Shown: positions 1-9,874, counted from the stretch's first letter. The stretch: 50,100 bases of DNA from Mycolicibacterium sp. (GCF_016462545.1 NZ_JAEMTA010000035.1:1-50100); one strand, 5' to 3'. The notes: a model not told the origin generated them from the letters alone. Numbers and translations are program-made.

Positions 1-678
1 CAGAACCCGCTGTTCCAGTCGCACATGTGGGACGGCTCCGCGGTGCCGATCGACGAGAACCTCGAGATCGGCAAGGAACTGCTGAAGCTCGCGGCCGAGG
101 CCAAGATCATCCTCGAGGTGGAGATCGGCGTCGTCGGCGGCGAGGAGGACGGCGTCGAGGCCGAGATCAACGACAAGCTGTACACGACGGCTGAGGACTT
201 CCAGAAGACCATCGAGGCGCTCGGTGCCGGCGAGCACGGCAAGTACCTGCTCGCGGCCACCTTCGGCAACGTGCACGGCGTGTACAAGCCCGGCAACGTC
301 AAGCTCAAGCCGGAGGTTCTCAAGGAGGGCCAGGAGGTGGCCACCGCCAAGCTCGGTCTGCCCGCGGGCAGCAAGCCCTTCGACTTCGTCTTTCACGGTG
401 GCTCCGGCTCGCTGAAGTCCGAGATCGAGGACTCGCTCAACTACGGCGTGGTGAAGATGAACGTCGACACCGACACCCAGTACGCGTTCACCCGTCCGCT
501 CGCCGGACACATGTTCGCCAACTACGACGGCGTGCTGAAGATCGACGGCGAGGTCGGCAACAAGAAGGTCTACGATCCGCGCAGCTACCTGAAGAAGGCC
601 GAGGCGTCGATGACCGAGCGCGTCATCGAGGCCTGCAACGACCTGCACAGCAGCGGCCGCTCGGTGTCCGCCAGCTAG
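1..678 (+). CDS. fba: Class II fructose-bisphosphate aldolase, C-terminal part (5' end outside window)
   Basis: The reading frame is open from base 1 and ends with TAG at 676-678, giving the last 225 residues of an enzyme usually about 345 long. Fba cleaves fructose-1,6-bisphosphate to glyceraldehyde-3-phosphate and dihydroxyacetone phosphate in glycolysis and gluconeogenesis, using zinc. Recognisable blocks are SHMWDGSAVP near the start, the metal-side segment ATFGNVHGVYKPGNV, the phosphate-binding FHGGSGS and the class II signature NVDTDTQYAFT. The neighbour on the right is an Rv0361-like gene, as in M. tuberculosis beside Rv0363c. The start and N-terminal third lie outside the window. Confidence 0.96.
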   Translation, partial: QNPLFQSHMWDGSAVPIDENLEIGKELLKLAAEAKIILEVEIGVVGGEEDGVEAEINDKLYTTAEDFQKTIEALGAGEHGKYLLAATFGNVHGVYKPGNVKLKPEVLKEGQEVATAKLGLPAGSKPFDFVFHGGSGSLKSEIEDSLNYGVVKMNVDTDTQYAFTRPLAGHMFANYDGVLKIDGEVGNKKVYDPRSYLKKAEASMTERVIEACNDLHSSGRSVSAS

Positions 679-728
679 CGATTTGGGCGTGCTCGGCGGC
701 GGTCAGCGCCGGTGAACACGCAAAATCG
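679..728. terminator. Bidirectional terminator hairpin between convergent genes
   Basis: Directly after the fba stop, CGATTT (679-684) and GCGTG (687-691) pair with CACGC (717-721) and AAATCG (723-728). An inner CGGCG/CGCCG stem fits inside. The structure fills the 57-bp gap between the convergent fba and Rv0361-like genes. The outer A/T pairs give a short T run on one strand and an A run on the other, as expected for a terminator working both ways. Confidence 0.6.
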
Positions 729-735
729 CAGGGGG

Positions 736-1455
736 TTACTGCGGGGCCTGGCAGATCTTCCACTGCTCGTCGCGGAACTCGAGATCGAAGCTCCGCGACG
801 AGCGGGTGGACGGGTCGAAGGCCATGAACGTCGTGACGTTGGCCTCGGCATGCGATTGGTGCACCACCACCTGGTCGATGCTCGCGATGATCGGGTACTG
901 CCTGGCCGCGGCCACGCGTGAGTGGATGTCGGTCCACTGCTTGTCGTCGTACTTGATGTAGCTGTCGGCCGTCTCGCCGCACGTGATGGTGCGCAGGGTC
1001 GAGAGGTCGCCCTTCTGGATGGCCGCGTCGAAGTTCTGGATCGTCGTGCGCACCATCTCCTCCTGCGACACCGCGGCGGCATCGTCACGGCTGAGCAGCA
1101 CGGTGCCGAGGATGGCGACGGCGGCCAACGCCGCGATGACGAGCACCACGGCGATCACCCAGCCCCAGCTACGTCGGCGCCCGGGTGGCTTGGGAGTATC
1201 CCCACGGCCCGGAATCACTTGCGGCGCAACGGGTCCGCCCTGGGAGACGGCGAAGATCTCGGTGGCCGGTTCTGGCGCGGTCTCGATGATCTGGGTTCGG
1301 CCCGCGTCCATTCCCGACGGTGCCGTGAATCGGCGTTCGGGTGGCTCGGCTTCGGCCGCTCCCGCGAGAGCGGCCGGGTCGATCACCTCGGTCTCGGGTG
1401 CGGATGGATCGTCCGCGACCGGCTCGTTCTCGTCCGGCCCCGATGGGTTCGACAT
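736..1455 (-). CDS. Rv0361-like single-pass membrane protein with extracytoplasmic NTF2-like domain
   Basis: 239 residues. The N-terminal ~100 residues are acidic and proline-rich and probably disordered in the cytoplasm. A basic PGRRRSWGW segment precedes one hydrophobic helix (about 106-127, VIAVVLVIAALAAVAIL). The remaining ~110 residues resemble the DUF4878/lumazine-binding NTF2-like fold seen in many mycobacterial membrane-anchored proteins, with two cysteines (TCGE and KICQAPQ) that could form a disulfide. ATG at 1455 is preceded by GAGGGA. Position beside fba matches Rv0361. Molecular function is unknown. Confidence 0.85.
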   Translation of the reverse strand: MSNPSGPDENEPVADDPSAPETEVIDPAALAGAAEAEPPERRFTAPSGMDAGRTQIIETAPEPATEIFAVSQGGPVAPQVIPGRGDTPKPPGRRRSWGWVIAVVLVIAALAAVAILGTVLLSRDDAAAVSQEEMVRTTIQNFDAAIQKGDLSTLRTITCGETADSYIKYDDKQWTDIHSRVAAARQYPIIASIDQVVVHQSHAEANVTTFMAFDPSTRSSRSFDLEFRDEQWKICQAPQ

Positions 1456-1544
1456 TCGTCCCTCAGTCCTCCCTCGTGACTACCGCAGAGCTTATCCACC
1501 CTCGTCCGCCGAAGCCTGACGACGTCGCCGTGGGATGCGCACGG

Positions 1545-1550
1545 CACAAT
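1545..1550 (+). promoter_or_regulatory. Candidate -10 box for leaderless expression of the Rv0360c-like gene
   Basis: CACAAT lies six bases before the ATG at 1557 and there is no purine-rich ribosome-binding site between them. This spacing puts the transcription start on or next to the ATG, the arrangement typical of leaderless mycobacterial mRNAs. No clear -35 element is visible. Confidence 0.35.
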
Positions 1551-1556
1551 AGGCGC

Positions 1557-1973
1557 ATGACTCACATGGGCGATCTGCTGGGGCCTGATCCGGTCCGGCT
1601 TCCTGGCGATCCGGAGGCCGAGGACGAACTGGCCGCCGGGGAGAATCCGGCCATCGTCGCTGCCGCTCATCCGTCCGCCTCCGTGGCGTGGGCGACCTTG
1701 GCGGAGGAAGCCCTCGACGACGACAAGGCGGTCACGGCCTACGCGTACGCGCGCACCGGCTATCACCGCGGCCTCGATCAGCTCCGCCGCAGCGGGTGGA
1801 AGGGCTACGGACCGGTGCCGTACTCCCACGAACCCAACCGCGGCTTCCTGCGCTGCGTCGCGGCGTTGGCTCACGCCGCGGACGCGATCGGCGAGACCGA
1901 CGAATACCAGCGGTGCCTCGACCTGCTCGACGACTGTGACCCCGCGGCGCGCGGAGAACTCGGCCACGCCTAG
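1557..1973 (+). CDS. Rv0360c-like conserved protein (DUF3151-type)
   Basis: 138 residues, soluble, acidic, without signal peptide or membrane segment. It reads as a small helical protein rich in Ala and Asp with a conserved-looking ARTGYHRGLDQLRRSGWKG segment followed by PVPYSHEPNRGFLR, typical of the DUF3151 family (Rv0360c). The start ATG at 1557 is preferred over an in-frame upstream extension because the extended part runs through the promoter of the divergent Rv0361-like gene and has a non-coding Arg/Pro-rich composition. Its TAG overlaps the stop codon of the convergent membrane gene in a shared CTAG. Function unknown. Confidence 0.85.
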   Translation: MTHMGDLLGPDPVRLPGDPEAEDELAAGENPAIVAAAHPSASVAWATLAEEALDDDKAVTAYAYARTGYHRGLDQLRRSGWKGYGPVPYSHEPNRGFLRCVAALAHAADAIGETDEYQRCLDLLDDCDPAARGELGHA

Positions 1974-3718
1974 CGCGGATTCCGGGCCAGCGCCTCGCAC
2001 AGTGCGGTGACGTCTGCGGCAAGGAACCCCGGCGCAGCGTCGGGAGTGGGTGCAGCGGTGCGGGTGCGCATCGCGTCCGCGAGTCCACGCAGCTGTGTCT
2101 GGAATGAGTCCGCTCCGTCGGCACCGAGCATCGGGCCGACCGCACGGTCGTCCATCGCCCAGCAGGCGGCGATGGTGGCATAGGCGAGGTGCTCGACGGC
2201 GACGGCTGCCGGTCCGAGTCGTTCGCCCGTGGCCCGCAGTCGTGCGGCCCCCGCTGCGGCGGCGTCGACGGCGTCGCGCAGATCGATGGCGGCCAACTGT
2301 AGATCCCGGCGCGAAGTACGGGCGGCCAGCGTCGCGGTGTCGTCGGCGAGGTGCGGCACGGTGGCCGCCACCGCATCCACCACGTCGGCGATCGCGTCGG
2401 CCAGGCGGGTGGATTCCTGGAATCGGCTGAGCCCGAGGAACACTGCGACGCCGACGGCGCAGCCGACCAGGGTGTCGCTTCCGCGGGCCAGCAGCAGGTC
2501 GCCGACGTCGACCCGGTGTGAACCGGTCGCGATGGTCAGGGCGGCCGCGGTGATGAACACCGATGCCAGCCCGTAGTGGCGGACGACGAGCAGTTCGATC
2601 ACGAGTTGCAGCGCTGCCAGGATCAGGGCCAGCCACCACCCCTGTGGGTGCAGCAGGAGAATGCCTGCGGCCAGGATCAACCCCACCCACGTCCCCGCGA
2701 GCCGGTCGGCGCCCCGTCGTAGTGTCCGGCTGCGATCGGCGCCCTGGTGCAGCACCAGCACCGCGGCGGCGATCGCCCAGTACGCATGCCCGATGCCCAG
2801 GAGCTCCGCGGCGGCGCCGGCCAGCGGTGCCGCGATCGCGACCCGCACCATCACGTGCCGCACGTGCGAACCGGGTCGCAGTGCGCGCCACAGCAGCGTG
2901 CCCGTGCCGGGGCGACCGAGCGGCACCCGATCGCTGGCCCGAGTCGATACGGTCTCCGGGTCCAGGGTCAGCTCCGCGAGTCGGCGCGCGGCGTGTGCGG
3001 CCTCGGGCGGCGGGCCGTCACCGACGGCGGTGGCCGACATCGAGTCGGCGAACAGCACGTGCAGCGAGTGGGTGGTCGCGCGCAGCCGCTGCAGGGTTGC
3101 GTCGGAGCCGGCGGTGGGTTGGAAGCTGATCAGCGCATTCCACGCCCCGTGGAGCGCGGTCGCGGCGCGGTGCCGGGCGGCCGCCTCGGCCGGTGAGCCG
3201 ACCGCGTCGACGTAGTCGGCCACGGCAGCACCCGCCGCGGCGACGGCGGCGCACTCGGGGCGCCGCCTGCCACGGACGACCCCGGCCATCTGCACCAACC
3301 AGGCGACGGCGCCGCCGGAGGACACCAGGACGCCGAGTTGCCACGGTGCCAACCCGGCCGCCGAGACGCCCACGCCCGCAGCGCAGGCCAGCGCGAATAC
3401 GTAAGCCCCCGGCGGTCCGACGGCCAACGCATTGCACAGCCAGACTGCGGCGACCGCCACCAGCGACACGACCGCGATGCCGAGCCACGGCGACCGAGCA
3501 GCCCAGGATCCGACCGTCACCGCGGCGGCCAGACTCACCGAGACGACGGCGAGTTGGCCGCCCCGATTGAGATATGGTCGATCCCCGCCGAAGCGTGACG
3601 TGAACGCACCGAGGGTGGCGATCAGGCCGGCACCGACGTTGCCGGCCGCCGTCCCGACGACCACGGGGACCGCTGTGCTGACCGCCGCGCGCACCGCGAG
3701 TGGCCACCGCGAGCTCAT
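1970..3718 (-). CDS. FUSC-family (aromatic acid exporter-like) integral membrane protein
   Basis: 582 residues from ATG at 3718; an upstream in-frame extension to 3880 would run into the neighbouring M50 gene and is rejected. The layout is two membrane halves, each with about five or six helices (roughly 10-140 and 300-430), each followed by a long Ala/Arg-rich helical cytoplasmic region. This matches FUSC/YccS/ArAE proteins, inner-membrane proteins tied to export of aromatic or weak acids. The segment HAYWAIAAAVLVLHQGADRSRTLRRGADRLAGTWVG in the second half (about 320-355) is the most FUSC-like. The gene sits between the homologues of Rv0360c and Rv0359, which I recall as adjacent in M. tuberculosis, so it is a lineage-specific insertion or loss. 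Substrate unknown. Confidence 0.82.
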   Translation of the reverse strand: MSSRWPLAVRAAVSTAVPVVVGTAAGNVGAGLIATLGAFTSRFGGDRPYLNRGGQLAVVSVSLAAAVTVGSWAARSPWLGIAVVSLVAVAAVWLCNALAVGPPGAYVFALACAAGVGVSAAGLAPWQLGVLVSSGGAVAWLVQMAGVVRGRRRPECAAVAAAGAAVADYVDAVGSPAEAAARHRAATALHGAWNALISFQPTAGSDATLQRLRATTHSLHVLFADSMSATAVGDGPPPEAAHAARRLAELTLDPETVSTRASDRVPLGRPGTGTLLWRALRPGSHVRHVMVRVAIAAPLAGAAAELLGIGHAYWAIAAAVLVLHQGADRSRTLRRGADRLAGTWVGLILAAGILLLHPQGWWLALILAALQLVIELLVVRHYGLASVFITAAALTIATGSHRVDVGDLLLARGSDTLVGCAVGVAVFLGLSRFQESTRLADAIADVVDAVAATVPHLADDTATLAARTSRRDLQLAAIDLRDAVDAAAAGAARLRATGERLGPAAVAVEHLAYATIAACWAMDDRAVGPMLGADGADSFQTQLRGLADAMRTRTAAPTPDAAPGFLAADVTALCEALARNPR

Positions 3719-3723
3719 GCCGG

Positions 3724-4503
3724 TCAGAACCAGGCGGACCAGAACCGCGTGAGCTGAGCGCCGAGCGGCCACAACCCGCCCGGGACCCCGGACAGATCGA
3801 CGAACCACGTGACCAGCGAGAAGAACCACTGGTTCAGCATGGGGGCCATCAGCAGCACGAACAGGATGAGGAAACCCCACTGCTTGGCCGGTGCCAGCTG
3901 GCGCTGGGTCTCCGGCTTGAGGTGCGGTTCCAGGGCGGCGTAGCCGTCCAGACCGGGGATGGGCAGCAGGTTGAGCAGTACGGCCGTGACCTGGAGGAAG
4001 CCGAGGAACGCCACACCTGCCCAGAACACCACGTGCTCAGGGGTCCAGAGCGCGGCGGTGAGCGAGAGCAGCACGATCGCCAGCACCACGTTGGCGAACG
4101 GTCCCGCCAGGCTCACCGTCGTCCGCTGTCTCTTGGTCATCGACCAGGTGCGAAGGTAGACCGCCCCGCCGGGCAGTCCGATCCCGCCGAGCGCGATGAA
4201 CAGCACCGGAATACCAAGGGAGAGAAGTGGATTCGAGTACTTCAGGGGGTTGAGTGTGAGGTAGCCGCGGATTTCGACGTCGCGATCGCCGTAGCGCCAG
4301 GCGGTGTAGGCGTGGCCGAACTCGTGCAGGCACAGCGACACCAGCCAGCCGAACACGACGAAGACGAACACGCCGACGTAGGACAGTGGCGTGCGGGGTT
4401 CGCCGGCCACCCACGCGACCACTCCGCCGACGGCCGTGATCGCCACGATCGCCAGGAAGATCGGACTCGGGCGCACCGACTGGCGCAGCGGGCGGATGCT
4501 CAC
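3724..4503 (-). CDS. Site-2-protease family (M50-like) membrane metalloprotease, Rv0359-like
   Basis: 259 residues from GTG at 4503, the same length as I recall for Rv0359. About six membrane helices. HEFGH (the HExxH zinc motif) lies in an early helix and the second metal-ligand region NLLPIPGLDG is near residue 190, both hallmarks of the FtsH-independent S2P/YwhC subgroup. These proteases cut substrates inside the membrane. The GTG overlaps the stop of the upstream Rv0358-like gene by four bases (GTGA), implying translational coupling. A longer ATG-started frame to 4650 exists but would overlap that gene by 150 bases, so it was rejected. Confidence 0.88.
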   Translation of the reverse strand: MSIRPLRQSVRPSPIFLAIVAITAVGGVVAWVAGEPRTPLSYVGVFVFVVFGWLVSLCLHEFGHAYTAWRYGDRDVEIRGYLTLNPLKYSNPLLSLGIPVLFIALGGIGLPGGAVYLRTWSMTKRQRTTVSLAGPFANVVLAIVLLSLTAALWTPEHVVFWAGVAFLGFLQVTAVLLNLLPIPGLDGYAALEPHLKPETQRQLAPAKQWGFLILFVLLMAPMLNQWFFSLVTWFVDLSGVPGGLWPLGAQLTRFWSAWF

Positions 4504-5156
4504 CCCACGAAAGTACTGGAACGGACCGATAACCAGCCTCGTGTGTGCCGGTAGAAGGTCGATCTTCGGGTCGGGCGAGCGGCGGGGACACCGTCGCGAA
4601 CCACCCGCACGCCCGTCGTTCCGAGTTGCGCGGCCCGGCCGGTGACCCACCGGCGCGGTCTCAGCCGATTGGTCAGCAGACAGGCCCGCAGGCCGGGTTG
4701 TACGGCCATCGGCTCGATCCGCACGCCCCTGACCTCGCCGTCGAACAGCACCGTGTCATCGATGACGGCCTCGCCCTCGACGGTGCCGGACTCCTCCTCG
4801 GGTGGTAGCCAGTAGGCGGCCCGCACCAGCACCGCGCCCGTCTCGTCGCGGATGAGCGGTACCCGACGGGCAGCCGCGGTGCGGGCCCGCCGCGCCGTCC
4901 AGCGATGCCGAACGTGGGCGACCTCGACGTCGAGCCGGTCGGCGCGCAGCAAACGGGCCAGCACCACCGCGAGATCGGCGTGCGTGCCGAGCACGATCAG
5001 TCGACGCGCCTGGATGCCGGCGTCGACGTCGGCGGGCGCGCTGACCTCCAGGACCGGCAGGCCCGCGAGCGGTCGTGGGGTCCGCCGCGCGGCGAAGCGC
5101 AGCACCACGACGTCAGGATTCACCTGCTGGGGATCTTCTCGGATAGGGTGTGTCAC
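4500..5156 (-). CDS. Rv0358-like conserved hypothetical protein
   Basis: 218 residues, GTG start at 5156, no membrane segment or signal peptide. Arg-rich in the middle (VRHRWTARRARTAAARR). No catalytic motif recognised. The position between purA and the M50 gene and the length (Rv0358 is about 215 residues) support orthology with Rv0358. It is co-transcribed with the M50 protease (four-base overlap) and divergent from purA with a 42-bp gap. Function unknown. Confidence 0.8.
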   Translation of the reverse strand: MTHPIREDPQQVNPDVVVLRFAARRTPRPLAGLPVLEVSAPADVDAGIQARRLIVLGTHADLAVVLARLLRADRLDVEVAHVRHRWTARRARTAAARRVPLIRDETGAVLVRAAYWLPPEEESGTVEGEAVIDDTVLFDGEVRGVRIEPMAVQPGLRACLLTNRLRPRRWVTGRAAQLGTTGVRVVRDGVPAARPTRRSTFYRHTRGWLSVRSSTFVG

Positions 5157-5198
5157 CGGCTGTCACAGTATTCGAGGCAGATGAGCGGGAGAAACGTC
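5144..5198. promoter_or_regulatory. Divergent promoter region of purA and the Rv0358-like gene
   Basis: On the plus strand TAGGGT (5144-5149) is a plausible -10 box giving purA a leader of about 45 bases, ending with a GGGAGAAA ribosome-binding site before ATG 5199. On the minus strand TACTGT stands eight bases before the GTG at 5156, so that gene may be leaderless. TGTCAC is repeated in direct orientation at 5151-5156 and 5161-5166. All are weak sequence matches. Confidence 0.3.
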
Positions 5199-6490
<1,292 letters not shown>

Positions 6491-6494
<4 letters not shown>

Positions 6495-7120
6495 GCACCC
6501 AGGCAGACGATCCCGACTACGACCGCCACGGCGGCTTCCCCGTCTTCGAACCCGCTTCGCCGGGGCCGGGATTCGGGCCGTTCCTGGCGTCGATGCGCCG
6601 CCTGCAGGACCTCGCGGTGACGGCCGACCCGGACAGCGACACCTGGCTCGACGCAGCGGCCCGCGTCGCGGAGCTCGTCGAGTTGCTGGAGCCCTTCGAG
6701 GCCGCCGAGGGGGTCGGTCCCGCCAACCGCATGCCCAAGCTGCCGGGATCGGGCAGCCTGCTGATGGCGCCGTACACCATGACCAGGTTCGAGGCCGGCG
6801 GCGTCGAATTGTCCGTGCAGTTCAGCCGTTTTCACGTCGGCGGAAACTCGGCAGTGCACGGCGGCGTGCTGCCGCTGCTGTTCGATGCGACGTTCGGCAT
6901 GGTGATCCACGCCGCGGGTCGTCCGATCAGCCGTACCGGCTTCCTGCACGTCGACTACCGCAGCGTCACCCCGATCGACGTGCCGCTCAGCGTCCGGGCG
7001 TGGATCCGGTCGGTCGAGGGCCGCAAGGCGTTCGTCAACGCCGAACTGCGCCGGCCGGACGGCACCCTGTGCGCGGAGGCCAACGGGCTGATGATCCGAT
7101 TGCTACCCGGCCAGCCCTGA
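6491..7120 (+). CDS. PaaI-type hotdog-fold thioesterase-like protein, Rv0356c-like
   Basis: 209 residues from GTG 6491, which overlaps the purA stop (GTGA). After a ~90-residue N-terminal helical part, the rest reads as one hotdog domain: VQFSRFHVGGNSAVHGGVLPLLFDATFG (about 110-140) is the usual helix-and-loop region where an acyl-CoA thioesterase carries its HGG and acidic residue. This points to a small acyl-CoA thioesterase, substrate unknown. Coupling to purA reproduces the Rv0357c-Rv0356c arrangement. Confidence 0.85.
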
Positions 7121-7169
7121 TCCCCGGTTTCGCGGGGTCTTCGCGGTCGCGCTCTGTCACCATGACCCG

Positions 7170-7880
7170 GTGACCGAATACTCCGGACCGACACAGCTGC
7201 GCAGACTCTCCACCCCGCGCGCGGCTGCGGTGGCAGGGGTGCTGTTCGCGCTGCTGTTCGGCACGGCGCTGGTGCTCATCAGGACCGTGCTCCCCGAGCA
7301 TCCCGAGATCGGCACGCAGTGGGTGGAGCACGCCAAGTCGCGGATTCGCATCGCGGCGATCCTGATCCCGTTCTCCGGCATCATGTTCCTCTGGTTCATC
7401 GGGGTGGTGCGCGACGGCTTCGGCCGCTTCGAGGACAAGTTCTTCTCGTCGGTGTTCATCGGCAGCGGGTTGCTGTTCCTTGCCATGACGTTCGTCTCCA
7501 GCGCCGTGGGAGTGGCGCTGTCGTCGACGCACGCATATGGAACCGATCCCGTCGCCCACGAGGACGTGATCGCCTTCGGGCAGTTGATGATGACGACCCT
7601 GACCAAGACCTACGCGCTGCGCATGGCGGCGGTGTTCATGATGTCGCTGGCCACCATCTGGCTCAAGACCGGTCTGATGCCACGCTGGCTGGTGTACGGG
7701 ACCTACGCGGTGGCGGTGGCCGTCCTCATCTCCGCGGACGTCAGCATGTGGATCACGCTGGCCTTCCCCGTCTGGGTGCTGGTCGTCAGCCTCTTCGTGC
7801 TCAACCGGTCCGGGGTCATCGACCTCGACCGGCACCGCGACGTCACTCCAGACGCAGGGCTGAAGCCGGACAGATCTTGA
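7170..7880 (+). CDS. Multi-pass membrane protein of unknown function
   Basis: 236 residues from GTG 7170. Six hydrophobic stretches are visible: about 14-38, 64-86, 102-124, 152-172, 177-195 and 196-215. No enzymatic motif is recognised. The tail is short, charged and cytoplasmic. The last 38 bases overlap the 3' end of the convergent ferredoxin gene, so the two transcripts are complementary there. Confidence 0.78.
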   Translation: MTEYSGPTQLRRLSTPRAAAVAGVLFALLFGTALVLIRTVLPEHPEIGTQWVEHAKSRIRIAAILIPFSGIMFLWFIGVVRDGFGRFEDKFFSSVFIGSGLLFLAMTFVSSAVGVALSSTHAYGTDPVAHEDVIAFGQLMMTTLTKTYALRMAAVFMMSLATIWLKTGLMPRWLVYGTYAVAVAVLISADVSMWITLAFPVWVLVVSLFVLNRSGVIDLDRHRDVTPDAGLKPDRS

Positions 7881-8031
7881 CGGCCTCGCGGGCGTGGTCT
7901 TCCTCGCCCGCGGGGACCTCGTCGGTGCGCAGGACGACGACGCCGTCGTCATCCGCGTCGAACAGTTCCTCGGAGACCATCATGCAGTTGCCCGACGCTA
8001 TGCACGCGTCGCGATCGGCTATCAACCTCAT
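7843..8031 (-). CDS. 3Fe-4S ferredoxin, partner of the adjacent P450
   Basis: 62 residues, acidic. Cysteines at 10 and 16 (DACIASGNCMM) and at 54 in KICPAS give the CX5C...CP pattern of P450-associated single-cluster (3Fe-4S) ferredoxins, in which one cluster ligand position of the usual CXXCXXC is replaced. Starts seven bases after the P450 stop, so the two are one operon. It would pass electrons from a ferredoxin reductase, not seen here, to the P450. Confidence 0.92.
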   Translation of the reverse strand: MRLIADRDACIASGNCMMVSEELFDADDDGVVVLRTDEVPAGEEDHAREAVKICPASALRLE

Positions 8032-8038
8032 TCGGACA

Positions 8039-9244
8039 TCACCACCTCACCGCCAATGACCGTAACCCGTAGATGAAGTGAAACGAGCGGAACCGAACGT
8101 CCTCGAACTCCTCGGCGAGTGCCAGCTTCGGGAATCGGCGCAGGAGGGCGGGCCACGCGATGCGCATCTCCATCCGCGCCAGCGGGGCGCCGAGGCAGTG
8201 ATGCACGCCGTGCCCGAAGGCAAGGTGGCCGGGTGTGCCACGACCGATGTCGAGAACCTCTGGCGCAGCGATGAATTCGGGGTCCCGGTTGGCCGCGGGC
8301 AACGAGGCGAACACCAGTCGGCCCGCGGGGATCGCCACGCCCGCGACCTCGACGTCGGCGGTGGTGATGCGGGGAATCGACGTCTGCACGATCGACAGCC
8401 AGCGCAGCAGCTCCTCGACGGCGGGGCCGACGGCGTCGGGGTCGTCGCGCACCGCGGCGAGCTGCTCGGGGTGGCGCAACAGCGCGAGGGTGCCGAGGCC
8501 CAGCATGTTCGACGTGGTCTCGTGTCCCGCCAGTAGCAGCAGACCGGCAATGCCGACGAGCTCGTCGTCGGTCAGCTCGGCGCCGTGCTCGCGGACGAGC
8601 ATGCCGAGGATGTCGTCGCCGGGGTGGCTGCGGGCCCGGTCGACCAGCGAGTGCATGTACTCGCGGCTCTGGCGCTGCAGTTCGAAACGCTCGGGAATCG
8701 GCAGTGACAGGTCGAGCTGACGTCCCGAGCGTTCCTGGAAGTCGGCGCGGTCCTCGTAGGGCACACCGAGCAGCTCGCAGATCACCAGCGACGGGATGGG
8801 CAACGCGAAGTGCTCCACCAGATCGGCCGGTGCGCCTGCGGCCTCCATCGCGTCCAGGTGTTCGGTGACGATCTGCGTGATCCGGGGTTCCATCCGCTTG
8901 ATCCGGCGGAAGTTGAACTCGGGCGTGAGCATGCGGCGCAAGCGTTGGTGCTCCGGCGGGTCGAGGCCCAACAGGTTGCCCGCCCTGGCGCTGGCCTGTT
9001 CTTCCTCGGGCAGCACCGGCGCCCCGGGAAGGACGAAGCCGGGCGGCCTGCCGTTGGAGAAGTGTTCGTGGTCGGCGAGCATCGCCCTGACGTCGTCGTG
9101 GCGGGCGATCAGGTACACCGTCATGCCGAACGCGTTCACGACCTGACGGACGCCCTCGTGGTCCCGCAGCTCGCTGAGTTCGGGGGAGGGGTCGAAGGCA
9201 TCTCGACGCATGTGCACGGGTGGCAGCTCGGGGGCCTGGGTCAT
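8039..9244 (-). CDS. Cytochrome P450 (CYP105-like)
   Basis: 401 residues from ATG 9244, chosen because GAGGA precedes it and the upstream extension to 9307 has no RBS. Key P450 elements are intact: I-helix AGHETT (239-244), ExxR (Glu278-Arg281), and heme loop FGHGVHHCLGAPLAR with the proximal Cys350. Length, lack of membrane anchor and an adjacent 3Fe-4S ferredoxin indicate a soluble class I monooxygenase. It most resembles actinobacterial CYP105-type enzymes, but the subfamily and substrate cannot be set by eye. A MarR regulator is transcribed divergently. Confidence 0.93.
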   Translation of the reverse strand: MTQAPELPPVHMRRDAFDPSPELSELRDHEGVRQVVNAFGMTVYLIARHDDVRAMLADHEHFSNGRPPGFVLPGAPVLPEEEQASARAGNLLGLDPPEHQRLRRMLTPEFNFRRIKRMEPRITQIVTEHLDAMEAAGAPADLVEHFALPIPSLVICELLGVPYEDRADFQERSGRQLDLSLPIPERFELQRQSREYMHSLVDRARSHPGDDILGMLVREHGAELTDDELVGIAGLLLLAGHETTSNMLGLGTLALLRHPEQLAAVRDDPDAVGPAVEELLRWLSIVQTSIPRITTADVEVAGVAIPAGRLVFASLPAANRDPEFIAAPEVLDIGRGTPGHLAFGHGVHHCLGAPLARMEMRIAWPALLRRFPKLALAEEFEDVRFRSFHFIYGLRSLAVRW

Positions 9245-9329
9245 GTCCTCGACGGTACCTACGGGTGCGACGTGCGGGCCGCCGCAGCGATGGTCCCCGA
9301 TCACCATCGGAAGATCGGGACACGGGCTC

Positions 9330-9335
9330 TAGACT
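9330..9335 (+). promoter_or_regulatory. Candidate -10 box for the MarR gene
   Basis: TAGACT at 9330-9335 lies in the 108-bp gap between the divergent P450 and MarR genes, about 18 bases before the first possible GTG. The short gap is the likely place for autoregulation and P450 control by the MarR protein, but I see no convincing palindrome. Confidence 0.3.
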
Positions 9336-9352
9336 GATCTCGTCATTTCGGG

Positions 9353-9874
9353 GTGAGGGGCAGGTGGATGGCACGCAGCGGAACGGATCGCGCCGCCGAT
9401 CGTCGTGCCCTCGAGCGACTCATCGGCGCCGACATGCGCGAGTTGACGTCGGAGTCCGATGCGATCTCCCGTGCCTTCGCCGAGCAGAACGACGTGTCCG
9501 CCAACGAGTTCCGTGCCCTACTCTTCGTCATGATCGCCGAAACCAGGGGTGTGCGGATGACCGCGGGCGATCTGCGCAAGCAGATGGGTCTGTCGGGGGC
9601 GGCGATCACCTATCTCGTCGAGCGGATGACCGAGGTCGGGCATCTGCGCCGGGAGGGGGACCCCGCCGATCGGCGCAAGGTGATCCTGCGCTACGGCGAG
9701 CACGGCATGGAGCTGGCGCGCGCATTCTTCACGAACCTGGCTCAGCACAACCACGGCGCGATGGCGGACCTCCCGGACTCCGATCTGGAGGCCGCACACC
9801 GCACGTTCGCGGCGATGGTCGAAGCCATGAAGGGATTTCGCGCCGACCTGGCGTCTCCCGCGACGACCGCCTAA
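9353..9874 (+). CDS. MarR-family transcriptional regulator
   Basis: 173 residues from GTG 9353; ATG 9368 (168 residues) is the alternative. A winged-helix core is visible at about 65-125: MTAGDLRKQMGLSGAAITYLVERM is the helix-turn-helix, and REGDPADRRKVILRY is the wing with the DxRxK signature. MarR proteins bind DNA as dimers and usually release on binding a small phenolic or lipophilic ligand. Divergence from the P450/ferredoxin operon suggests it controls that operon. Its stop overlaps that of the convergent antiporter gene. Confidence 0.88.
   Translation: MRGRWMARSGTDRAADRRALERLIGADMRELTSESDAISRAFAEQNDVSANEFRALLFVMIAETRGVRMTAGDLRKQMGLSGAAITYLVERMTEVGHLRREGDPADRRKVILRYGEHGMELARAFFTNLAQHNHGAMADLPDSDLEAAHRTFAAMVEAMKGFRADLASPATTA

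Noticed and set aside
3719..3880. N-terminal extension of the FUSC-type protein to 3880
   Set aside because: The extension overlaps the 3' end of the M50 gene, is Arg/Pro-rich without a membrane or signal character, and ATG 3718 directly precedes the first conserved hydrophobic segment.
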